From positions 1-7,136 of the forward strand of contig DAHUYY010000098.1 of the NCBI GenBank assembly GCA_027306845.1: a stretch of DNA of 7,136 bases, in the 5' to 3' direction. This DNA is from Vulcanimicrobiota bacterium (GTDB taxonomy: Bacteria > Vulcanimicrobiota > Vulcanimicrobiia > Vulcanimicrobiales > Vulcanimicrobiaceae). Under the pieces are notes generated by a model, which was given only the letters and a program-made list of their open reading frames with translations, was not told the DNA's origin and searched no databases. Shown one piece after another: positions 1 to 5,778 of this stretch. How positions within the stretch are numbered: position 1 is the first letter of the stretch; the number at the start of each line of letters is the position of its first letter. Both the position numbers and the translations under genes were made by a program.

Positions 1-740
1 TCGAGGGGAGAAAACGCGTTACCTATGCGCTCTGCGACGATCGCGCCACCTTGCTTTATTTCGTAAACCTCGGAACGATCGCATTTCATGGATGGGTTTC
101 TCATACAGGCGACCTCGGGAGCCCCGACTTTGCGATTTTCGATCTCGACCCCGGCGAAGAATGCTCGCTAGCTACGCTTGCGCGGGTTGCGCTCACCGTT
201 CGCGCACACCTCGAGCGCATCGGTCTCTCCGCGCTTGTGAAAACCTCGGGCGCGACCGGACTTCACGTGCTCGCCCCCCTCGCGGGCACGCGAAGCTACG
301 GCACCGTCAAAACGCTGACCTACGAAATCGCTCGCGGCGTGCTCTCGGAGCGGCCGAAGGATGTAACGCTCGAACGTTCGTTGCGCGAGCGCGACCGACG
401 GGCGGTCTATCTTGACTATCGGCAAGTGGGCCGAGGGAAGACCATCGTATTACCGTACTCCGCCCGCCTACGAGATGGAGCCCCGGTCTCGACACCGCTG
501 CATTGGCACGAAGTAGAGGAGTTCGCGGCGATGCGGATACGCGGCCGCCCCTCGGCGACATTTGCTCGCTTCAACATCGCTTCCGTACGCGGGCGCATCC
601 GACACTACGGGGATCTCTGGAAGAACTTTGCACGTGAGGCACGGCAAATTGCGCCGGCGCTGGAAGCGCTTCCACCGGCGCGGAGGCTCGCCCGCGGTAA
701 AGGAATCGCGAGTTATGAGTCGGTAGCAGTGCCAAAATGA
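1..740 (+). CDS. ligD: LigD-type NHEJ polymerase/primase domain, 3' part (5' end outside window)
   Basis: This is the C-terminal part of an archaeo-eukaryotic-primase-superfamily polymerase domain of the LigD type. That domain fills and extends broken DNA ends with nucleotides or ribonucleotides during Ku-dependent end joining. The frame is open from the window edge (first full codon at base 3), so the TTG at 51 is not a credible start. Visible hallmarks are the FDLDPGE metal-binding motif with both Asp codons at 141-149, the KTSGATGLHV nucleotide-binding motif (about 240-270), YLDYRQ with the expected third acidic residue (about 408-425), GKTIVLPYSAR (about 435-467), and the closing FNIASVRGRI...GDLW segment typical of the domain end. 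Only about 30 residues follow the domain, so it is either the C-terminal module of a fused LigD or a stand-alone polymerase protein; the upstream part needed to decide is missing. The stop overlaps the next start (ATGA). Domain identity is secure; the symbol is less so. Confidence 0.9.
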   Translation, partial: EGRKRVTYALCDDRATLLYFVNLGTIAFHGWVSHTGDLGSPDFAIFDLDPGEECSLATLARVALTVRAHLERIGLSALVKTSGATGLHVLAPLAGTRSYGTVKTLTYEIARGVLSERPKDVTLERSLRERDRRAVYLDYRQVGRGKTIVLPYSARLRDGAPVSTPLHWHEVEEFAAMRIRGRPSATFARFNIASVRGRIRHYGDLWKNFAREARQIAPALEALPPARRLARGKGIASYESVAVPK

Positions 741-1078
741 ATCATCGCACGCTCTTCCGTCGATCTCTCGCACCGATTGCTGCGCTCGCCCTCGCCATGC
801 TCGTGGGACGCGTCACCGATCGTACGACCGGGCAATCGCTAGCAGGGTTGAACGTTACGACCATCGGTCCGACCCATGCCGTTGCGCGAACCGGCGCCGA
901 CGGTCGCTATATGTTCCGGCATCTTCGCCCCGGAAAATATACGCTGGTCATTCGCGGGAAGGGAGTACCGACGGTTCGCACGCGCATTTCACTGGCGGGA
1001 AGAACGACGACGAAGAACGTCGTCGTTTGCAACGTCGCCCTCGATTATAGCTGCGCGAATTTGCCACAACGTCGTTAA
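737..1078 (+). CDS. Small exported carboxypeptidase-regulatory-like (beta-sandwich) domain protein
   Basis: This 113-residue protein has a basic N-terminus (HRTLFRR), a short hydrophobic run at about residues 11-23, and one carboxypeptidase-regulatory-like/transthyretin-type beta-sandwich. The domain is recognisable from GRVTDRTTGQSLAG at 24-37, the TGADGRYMFRHLRPGKY turn at 52-68 and a final strand around 92-100. Such domains are usually accessory modules of secreted enzymes or TonB-linked receptors; here one stands alone. No clear signal peptidase site (A-X-A) lies between the hydrophobic run and the first strand, so the protein may stay membrane-anchored. Two cysteines (98 and 106) near the C-terminus could form a disulfide, which is notable because a thioredoxin-like gene lies downstream. 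The ATG overlaps the upstream stop in an ATGA and no good Shine-Dalgarno is seen, which suggests translational coupling. The fold call is from motif pattern; the biological role is unknown. Confidence 0.75.
   Translation: MNHRTLFRRSLAPIAALALAMLVGRVTDRTTGQSLAGLNVTTIGPTHAVARTGADGRYMFRHLRPGKYTLVIRGKGVPTVRTRISLAGRTTTKNVVVCNVALDYSCANLPQRR
1003..1027. repeat. Perfect 10-bp inverted repeat with 5-nt loop inside a coding region
   Basis: The left arm AACGACGACG (1003-1012) is exactly complementary to the right arm CGTCGTCGTT (1018-1027) around the loop AAGAA. It is followed by TTGC, so no real U-tract follows and it is not a standard intrinsic terminator. It lies about 50 nt before the stop of the small beta-sandwich gene and codes for the Thr/Lys/Asn/Val segment of its last strand. 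It may simply arise from repeated ACG and GTC codons, but the mRNA hairpin would be stable. Confidence 0.6.
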
Positions 1079-1103
1079 CGCTTCGTTTTTCCGAAGGAAT
1101 CGT

Positions 1104-1109
1104 TATTAT
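1104..1109 (+). promoter_or_regulatory. Possible -10 element (TATTAT) upstream of the mauE/tlpA-like pair
   Basis: TATTAT differs from the sigma-70 consensus TATAAT at one position. It sits in the 135-bp gap after the small beta-sandwich gene, about 105 bp before the preferred ATG of the MauE-like gene. No good -35 hexamer is found 16-18 bp upstream (the best is TTCGTT), so this is a weak candidate. If real, it would let the redox pair be transcribed apart from the ligD-side genes. Confidence 0.2.
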
Positions 1110-1213
1110 CGCGTTTGCCCGCCCTTGAGAATATTTCAGGCAAGTTGGGAAGAACTGGAGATACTTCGATCGCTCAAAAGGCGCCGGAGCGAGCGACGCG
1201 AACGAGCAAAATA

Positions 1214-1657
1214 ATGATCGTCCGCTCGGTAGCAACCACCATCCTCCGCGTCGGCCTCGGCGTTCTGACGATCGTTACCGGCGCGCTCAAAATCGGACAT
1301 GCCGTAGAGCTTGCCTCCTCCATAGCTGCATTTCGCTTGCTCCCGGCGTCAGCGATCGCTCCCATCGCCCTCGCCCTTCCGTTTTTCGAGATATTCGTCG
1401 GCCTCTATCTCGTTCTCGGTCTCTTTACAAGATGGGCGGCATGGCTCGCAATGCTGCAATTTTTCCTCTACGGCACGGCGATCGCTTCGGCGGTGCTGCG
1501 CGGTCTCGCAGTCAATTGCGGCTGTTTTGGGCCGCAGGATCGCGCAACGGCCGACTGGCCGCACGTCGCCTTTGATTTCGGCCTGGGGCTCTGTGCCGCA
1601 TTCGTGGCAATCTATGCACCAGGTTTTCTCGCTCTCGATCGGAGGATTTCACCGTAA
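1214..1657 (+). CDS. MauE/DoxX-like four-helix membrane protein
   Basis: This 147-residue integral membrane protein belongs to the MauE branch of the DoxX-like superfamily. MauE proteins are needed with the thioredoxin-like MauD for disulfide-dependent maturation of methylamine dehydrogenase, and relatives outside that pathway are thought to act with periplasmic thioredoxins. About four hydrophobic helices are seen (roughly residues 7-28, 45-71, 74-95 and 115-137). Family landmarks are GALKIGH after helix 1, the charged PFFEIFVGLYLVLG helix with Glu59, and RGLAVNCGCFG with Cys102 and Cys104 after helix 3. The frame is also open from a TTG at 1115, but that adds 33 hydrophilic residues. The ATG at 1214 places the start just before helix 1 and is preferred, although only a distant GGAG (1186-1189) is upstream. 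Its stop overlaps the next gene's start (TAATG), so the two are probably co-translated. The family is confident; the electron donor or acceptor is not known. Confidence 0.85.
   Translation: MIVRSVATTILRVGLGVLTIVTGALKIGHAVELASSIAAFRLLPASAIAPIALALPFFEIFVGLYLVLGLFTRWAAWLAMLQFFLYGTAIASAVLRGLAVNCGCFGPQDRATADWPHVAFDFGLGLCAAFVAIYAPGFLALDRRISP
1641..1646 (+). promoter_or_regulatory. Shine-Dalgarno GGAGGA for the TlpA-like gene
   Basis: A strong GGAGGA lies 10 nt before the ATG at 1657, inside the last codons of the MauE-like gene. It supports that ATG as the start and suggests coupled but independently efficient initiation. Confidence 0.7.
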
Positions 1658-2229
1658 TGCAACGTCGCGCTTTACTCGCTTTTAGCATCATCGCACTCGC
1701 TCTGCTCGTCATCATCGCAATAGTAGTTGTGAAATTACATCCGTCGCAGCAACTGCAAAATGCCTCGACGGCCCCCGTTATCGCGCCGGCGAGCGTTGGG
1801 GCGGTCGCGCCTACATTCTCCGTTCCCACCACGCACGGCGAATTCGATCTCGCCGTCGTCGACCGGCCCGTGCTGCTGGAGGTCTTTGCGACCTGGTGTC
1901 CGCACTGCCAGTTCGAAACCGGTATCCTCAATCGCCTCTATCAACGGTTCGGCAAGCGCGTTGCGTTCATCGCCATTCCCGGAAGCACCACCGATATCAC
2001 CGGGACGGGGCCTTCCTCACAAGAAGATGTCCAGACGTTCATAACCCGATTTGGGGTGCGCTATCCGGTCGCGATGTACGACCCAACGCTCGCGGTTTCG
2101 AGGCTCTACATTCAGGGTGGATACCCGACCATCGCCATGATCGATCGCTCGAAACGGATCGTCTATCTCAAGAGCGGACAGACCAATTACTCGCCTCTGG
2201 CCCGTGCGATGGAAAAGCTGCTGCATTAG
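1657..2229 (+). CDS. Membrane-anchored TlpA/ResA-like thiol-disulfide oxidoreductase
   Basis: This is a 190-residue thioredoxin-fold protein facing the periplasm or cell exterior. A single N-terminal hydrophobic segment (about residues 6-25) with the basic start MQRR acts as an uncleaved anchor, followed by a flexible Ser/Ala/Pro-rich linker to about residue 48. The thioredoxin domain runs from about 50 to 190. It has the redox motif WCPHC (Cys81, Cys84) and the cis-proline loop GGYPTIAMID (Pro157), plus the insertion between beta and alpha units usual for TlpA, ResA and MauD proteins. The CPHC pair is the same dipeptide as in DsbA and is generally associated with an oxidising potential, but TlpA-class members may reduce or oxidise, so direction cannot be read from sequence. 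The 1-nt overlap with the MauE-like gene mirrors the mauE-mauD order, making a shared disulfide relay likely. The client protein is unknown; the two-cysteine protein upstream and apo-metalloproteins elsewhere are possibilities. Confidence 0.9.
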   Translation: MQRRALLAFSIIALALLVIIAIVVVKLHPSQQLQNASTAPVIAPASVGAVAPTFSVPTTHGEFDLAVVDRPVLLEVFATWCPHCQFETGILNRLYQRFGKRVAFIAIPGSTTDITGTGPSSQEDVQTFITRFGVRYPVAMYDPTLAVSRLYIQGGYPTIAMIDRSKRIVYLKSGQTNYSPLARAMEKLLH

Positions 2230-2322
2230 GAGCCTCGGCGAGAAGGGTCGGCGCGATAGTTTTTCACTGGATTCTCACGGCGTTCACAACGGATTACCAG
2301 GCGCAGCGCTCAGAATAAGCCT

Positions 2323-2328
2323 GGAGGA
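2323..2328 (+). promoter_or_regulatory. Shine-Dalgarno GGAGGA for the adaptor gene
   Basis: GGAGGA sits 6 nt before the ATG at 2335, the best ribosome-binding site in the window. It fixes the adaptor start and suggests that the exporter operon is translated independently of the redox pair. The 105-bp gap before it (2230-2334) holds no recognisable terminator or clear sigma-70 promoter. Confidence 0.7.
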
Positions 2329-2334
2329 ACGCAG

Positions 2335-3861
2335 ATGTCATCGAGCTCACTACCACGCCCCTGGGGCCTCGACGCGCTCTCGCGCTGGATGCCCAAAGCC
2401 CCGAAGTGGCAATTGCTGCTCGGCGCGTCGGTACTCGTCGTTGCTGTGGTTCTAGCGCTGATCTTCATCGTCGAACGCGCCCGCCCCAGCGTCTCGTATT
2501 CGACCGCTCCGGTCGCGGTCGCAACGCTCACGCAGAGCGTCACGGCATCAGGAACGGTCAACCCGCAAAACAGCATCTCCGTCGGTACGCAAGTCTCGGG
2601 AACGATCGCCTCGATCGACGTTGATTTCAACAGCAAAGTCACCAAGGGCGAGGTCCTCGCCCGTATCGATCCAAGTACGTTCCAAGCACAGCTCGACCAA
2701 GCTCAGGCGAGCCTCGCCCAAGCGCAAGCCCAAGCCGCTGCAGCGGGATCGACGGCCATCGGCGGGCAGAGCAGCGTCGCGATCGCCTCGGCGAATAACG
2801 CCGCACAAGTCGCAGCGGTCGCAGCGGCTCAGGCGAATATCGCGAAGGCGCAATCCGCCCTCGTGCTCGCGCAATTACAGGAGAAGCGCGATGCGTCGCT
2901 CTCCGCGCAAGGTTATCTCGCGCAGAGTCAACTCGATAGCGATCGCTCGACGACCGCACAGGATCTAGCGGCACTCGCAGCGGCTCAGGCCGCCCTCGCA
3001 CAATCGCACGCGCAGGCTCAGGCAAGCAACGCGACGATCGCCCTGAGCTCGACGACGGCACAAGGACAAGACGCAACCGCACAGGCCGCGGCCGCGGCGG
3101 TTCGACTCGCTGCAGCTTCGGTTCAACAAGACCAACTCAATTTGGCTCACACGGTCATCACCTCACCGGTGAACGGGACCGTTATCGCACGCGCCGTCTC
3201 GGTCGGCCAAACCGTCGCCGCCTCCTTCAGTACGCCGACGCTTTTTACGATCGCCCAGAATTTGCAAAAAATGGAGGTCGACATTAACGTCGGTGAGCCC
3301 GATATCGGTAACGTTCGTGCCGGAGATCCAGTGGCGTTTAGCGTGCTGGCCTACCCGTCGCGTACCTTTAACGGCACCGTCGCGCAAGTGCGCATCAACC
3401 CCCAAACTCTCAATAACGTCGTGACCTACGACGTCGTCGTCGATGTTCCCAATCCCGACGGCGCGCTACTTCCCGGTATGACTGCCAACGCAACCATCGA
3501 CGTTGCCAGCGCGAAAAACGCCTTGGTCGTGCCGCTCGCCGCGTTAGCATGGAAACCCAGTTCGGGCGGCGCCACGACGAACGGGTCTTCCCCTTGGGGA
3601 AAACTCGCGAGCGGAAGCGGTAACGTCGCATCGGCGCCCGGAACCGCCGGGACGCTCTTCGTATTGCAAAACGGAGATCCTCACCACGTCGCGGTGCGCG
3701 TCCTCCTAACGACGAGCACGCAGGCAGCCGTCGCTCCCATCCAAGCCGGGGAGCTGCACTCCGGCGATCCGGTCATCACTGCTGCAACCGGGCTCTCGGC
3801 AAACGCCCGCACCCGCGCTGCGCGATCGCCGGTGAGCGGTGCGATGCGAGTCATTCACTAA
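2335..3861 (+). CDS. MacA/HlyD-type periplasmic adaptor (membrane fusion protein) of an ABC exporter
   Basis: This 508-residue adaptor links an inner-membrane ABC transporter to an outer-membrane channel. Domain order: cytoplasmic head (1-24), transmembrane anchor (about 26-46), first half of the barrel and the lipoyl domain (about 56-114, with VSGTIASIDVDFNSKVTKGEVLARID), a long alpha-helical hairpin (about 116-271) very rich in Ala and Gln, the second lipoyl half (LAHTVITSPVNGTVIARAVSVGQTV, about 270-294), beta-barrel (about 312-390) and a membrane-proximal domain (about 395-490). Family proteins such as E. coli MacA have about 370 residues. The extra length here is in the hairpin and in a Gly/Ser/Thr-rich loop (about 407-440) inside the last domain. 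The ATPase gene starts 2 bp after its stop and the permease gene follows, so it is almost certainly the adaptor of that transporter. The substrate cannot be read from sequence; macrolides, peptides, siderophores or lipids are known for relatives. Confidence 0.92.
   Translation: MSSSSLPRPWGLDALSRWMPKAPKWQLLLGASVLVVAVVLALIFIVERARPSVSYSTAPVAVATLTQSVTASGTVNPQNSISVGTQVSGTIASIDVDFNSKVTKGEVLARIDPSTFQAQLDQAQASLAQAQAQAAAAGSTAIGGQSSVAIASANNAAQVAAVAAAQANIAKAQSALVLAQLQEKRDASLSAQGYLAQSQLDSDRSTTAQDLAALAAAQAALAQSHAQAQASNATIALSSTTAQGQDATAQAAAAAVRLAAASVQQDQLNLAHTVITSPVNGTVIARAVSVGQTVAASFSTPTLFTIAQNLQKMEVDINVGEPDIGNVRAGDPVAFSVLAYPSRTFNGTVAQVRINPQTLNNVVTYDVVVDVPNPDGALLPGMTANATIDVASAKNALVVPLAALAWKPSSGGATTNGSSPWGKLASGSGNVASAPGTAGTLFVLQNGDPHHVAVRVLLTTSTQAAVAPIQAGELHSGDPVITAATGLSANARTRAARSPVSGAMRVIH
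2819..2834 (+). repeat. 16-bp direct repeat, copy 1 (adaptor hairpin)
   Basis: TCGCAGCGGCTCAGGC occurs here and again at 2975-2990, exactly 156 bp (52 codons) apart and in the same frame. It encodes the AAAQA core of two similar helix segments (VAAVAAAQANIAKAQ and LAALAAAQAALAQ). It fits internal duplication or convergent low-complexity codon use in the coiled coil. Confidence 0.6.
2975..2990 (+). repeat. 16-bp direct repeat, copy 2 (adaptor hairpin)
   Basis: This is the second exact copy of the 16-bp sequence at 2819-2834, in the other arm of the predicted hairpin. The matching phase (a multiple of three) keeps the same peptide. Confidence 0.6.
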
Positions 3862-3862
3862 A

Positions 3863-4564
3863 ATGAGCGACGTCGTCGAAGTGCGCGGCCTTCGTAAGGT
3901 CTATCCCATGGGCGACGACGAGGTCGTTGCTCTCGGCGGCGTCGATCTTTCCATTGCAAAGGGAGAGTTCATCGCCGTTATGGGCCCGTCGGGTTCCGGC
4001 AAGTCGACATTTATGCAGATCGTCGGAATGCTCGATCGGGCAACCGCGGGAACCTATCTGTTCGAAGGGAACGACGTGGCGAAGTTCAGCGACGACGATC
4101 GCGCCGACGTCCGCAGCCGGCGCCTCGGATTCGTCTTCCAATCGTACAACCTTTTGCCGCGTACGAGCGCGCTGGAGAACGTCGAACTCCCAATGGTTTA
4201 TGCCGGCGTCCCGCCCGAACAACGCCGGGATATTGCGTTGGAAAAAATGGATATCATCGGCATTAAAGCGCTCGCCGATCACATGCCGAACCAAATGTCC
4301 GGCGGGCAACAGCAACGCATCGCGATTGCGCGTTCGTTAGTCAACGACCCCGCCCTCATTCTCGCCGACGAACCGACCGGAGCGCTCGATACAAAAACCT
4401 CGAGAGACGTTATGCGACTCTTTTCGGACTTGAATGCGCATCGAAATATTACCATTATGCTAGTGACGCACGAACCCGATGTCGCTGCATTTGCAAAGCG
4501 TATCGTGACCTTCCGCGACGGACATATTCTCTCGGACATACCCAATGTGGAGCGAGCGGCGTGA
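3863..4564 (+). CDS. ABC exporter ATPase, MacB/LolD/YknY class
   Basis: This 233-residue cytoplasmic ATP-binding subunit powers the exporter formed with its neighbours. All catalytic elements are intact: Walker A GPSGSGKST (41-49), Q-loop Gln93 in FQSYNLLPR, ABC signature MSGGQQQR (145-152), Walker B LILADE with catalytic Glu170, the D-loop GALD (173-176) and the switch His203 in VTHE. The FQSYNLLPR and ADEPTGALDT wording is typical of the MacB/LolD/FtsE subclass of mechanotransmitting transporters. The frame extends back to a GTG at 3839, inside the adaptor gene, but the ATG at 3863, 2 bp after the adaptor stop, gives the usual family N-terminus (MSDVVEVRGLRKVY). There is no good Shine-Dalgarno, so translation is probably coupled. 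The stop overlaps the permease GTG start. E. coli MacB fuses this domain to the permease; here they are separate, as in the Bacillus YknXYZ arrangement. Confidence 0.95.
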   Translation: MSDVVEVRGLRKVYPMGDDEVVALGGVDLSIAKGEFIAVMGPSGSGKSTFMQIVGMLDRATAGTYLFEGNDVAKFSDDDRADVRSRRLGFVFQSYNLLPRTSALENVELPMVYAGVPPEQRRDIALEKMDIIGIKALADHMPNQMSGGQQQRIAIARSLVNDPALILADEPTGALDTKTSRDVMRLFSDLNAHRNITIMLVTHEPDVAAFAKRIVTFRDGHILSDIPNVERAA

Positions 4565-5778
4565 ATCTCCGCGCCACGCTCCTTCTCGCCGTACAGGCGC
4601 TCGTTCGCAATAAGGTCCGTTCGTCGCTAACGATGCTTGGAATCGTTATCGGCGTCGCGGCAGTGATTATTACCGTTGCCATCGGTGCGGGTGCGCGTGT
4701 CTCGGTTCAGCAGAGCATCGCGAGTCTTGGGTCGAACCTCATCGTCGTTCAACCTGGTAGCGTCACCCAAGGGGGCGTGCGCACCGGTTTTGGCGGCGCA
4801 TCGACCCTCACCCCGCAAGATGGCCTCGCCGTCGCCCAGCTCCCCGGCGTCGCAGCCGTCTCGCCGATCGTCAGCGTTCATTCGCAGGTCGTCGCCGGCG
4901 GTAATAACTGGCAAACGCAACTTACCGGTGTGGCGCCGACCTATACGTACATCAAGGCGTGGTCGCTGGCGAGCGGGCGCTTTCTATCGGAGAGCGATGT
5001 CGCGTCGATCGCGAAGGTCGCCGTGCTCGGGCAGACCGTTGTATCGCAGCTCTTCCCCAACGGATCGTCTCCGATCGGCAAGACCATCATTATCAAGGGG
5101 TCACCATTTACCGTAATCGGCACGATGACCGCACTCGGTCAGAGCGGAATGGGGCAAGATCAGGACGACGTCGTGCTGATTCCATATTCCTCGGCGATGG
5201 AGCGCCTCACCGGCCTAACGACCGTAAATCTTCTGATGATTTCCGCGACCACCGCCGCGCAGGTAAATCCCGTACAAGCCGAGGTCACCGCCTTGCTCGC
5301 CCGGCGTCACCGAATCGTTCCCCCGCAACCATACGACTTTCAGGTCCGCAATTTACAGGCGTTCGCGCAAGCTGCCTCCTCAACCGGAGCGGTGATGGAG
5401 CTCCTCCTCGCGGGCGTCGCCGCCGTCTCATTGCTGGTCGGCGGCATCGGCATCATGAATATTATGATGGTCTCGGTCACCGAACGAACGCGAGAGATCG
5501 GCTTGCGCATGGCCGTCGGCGCGCGCGCGCGAACCATCTTGAATCAATTTCTCACCGAGTCGATCGTGCTTTCGACCATCGGCGGCGTTATCGGCGTCGT
5601 CGTCGGCTTATTGGGAACGGTTCTTGTCGCTCAACTCGCAAAATGGCCGACGCTCGTTCCAGCAGGCTGGGTCTTCGCATCGGTAGGGTTTTCCGCGATG
5701 GTCGGCATCTTCTTTGGCTATTATCCGGCACAAAAAGCCGCGAATCTTAGCCCGATCGAGGCGCTCCGCTTCGAATAG
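4561..5778 (+). CDS. MacB-type FtsX-domain ABC exporter permease
   Basis: This 405-residue inner-membrane permease is the third part of the exporter. Helix 1 (about residues 22-43) follows the conserved ALVRNKVRSSLTMLGIVIGVAAV-type start. A large extracytoplasmic MacB core domain spans about 45-275. The FtsX domain follows, with helix 2 at about 279-303, the cytoplasmic coupling segment ERTREIGLRMAVGAR (308-322), and helices 3 (about 332-360) and 4 (about 367-387). The tail YYPAQKAANLSPIEALRFE is the normal family C-terminus, so the gene is complete. The GTG start overlaps the ATPase stop (GTGA), with GGAG at 4549-4552 giving an 8-nt spacing. Permeases of this family use large periplasmic movements driven by ATP to push substrates from the periplasm through the adaptor and an outer-membrane channel, rather than carrying them across the inner membrane. 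Its last 32 bp overlap the opposing phosphatase gene. Confidence 0.95.
   Translation: MNLRATLLLAVQALVRNKVRSSLTMLGIVIGVAAVIITVAIGAGARVSVQQSIASLGSNLIVVQPGSVTQGGVRTGFGGASTLTPQDGLAVAQLPGVAAVSPIVSVHSQVVAGGNNWQTQLTGVAPTYTYIKAWSLASGRFLSESDVASIAKVAVLGQTVVSQLFPNGSSPIGKTIIIKGSPFTVIGTMTALGQSGMGQDQDDVVLIPYSSAMERLTGLTTVNLLMISATTAAQVNPVQAEVTALLARRHRIVPPQPYDFQVRNLQAFAQAASSTGAVMELLLAGVAAVSLLVGGIGIMNIMMVSVTERTREIGLRMAVGARARTILNQFLTESIVLSTIGGVIGVVVGLLGTVLVAQLAKWPTLVPAGWVFASVGFSAMVGIFFGYYPAQKAANLSPIEALRFE

Noticed and set aside
51..740. Complete 229-residue gene starting at TTG 51
   Set aside because: The frame is open to the window edge and residues before the TTG already match the polymerase domain, so the true start is upstream.
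1081..1096. CTTCG-TTTTTC-CGAAG stem just after the small beta-sandwich gene, as a terminator
   Set aside because: Only 5 bp of stem, with the T-run in the loop rather than after the stem; not a credible intrinsic terminator.
2639..3082. Minus-strand open frame of 147 codons within the adaptor hairpin
   Set aside because: Arg/Ser/Pro-rich complement of Ala/Gln-rich coding sequence; an artefact of GC-rich repetitive codons.
3086..3097. 12-bp palindrome CCGCGGCCGCGG
   Set aside because: Arises from a run of alanine codons in the adaptor hairpin; not repeated elsewhere and no regulatory context.
5519..5531. Alternating GC tract (possible Z-DNA)
   Set aside because: Only 13 nt and it encodes the conserved VGARAR segment of the permease; explained by protein conservation and GC-rich codons.
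4959..5750. Long open frame (about 263 codons) on the plus strand within the permease gene
   Set aside because: It is an out-of-frame shadow with an Arg/His-rich, low-complexity product and no family pattern, over a clearly coding permease.
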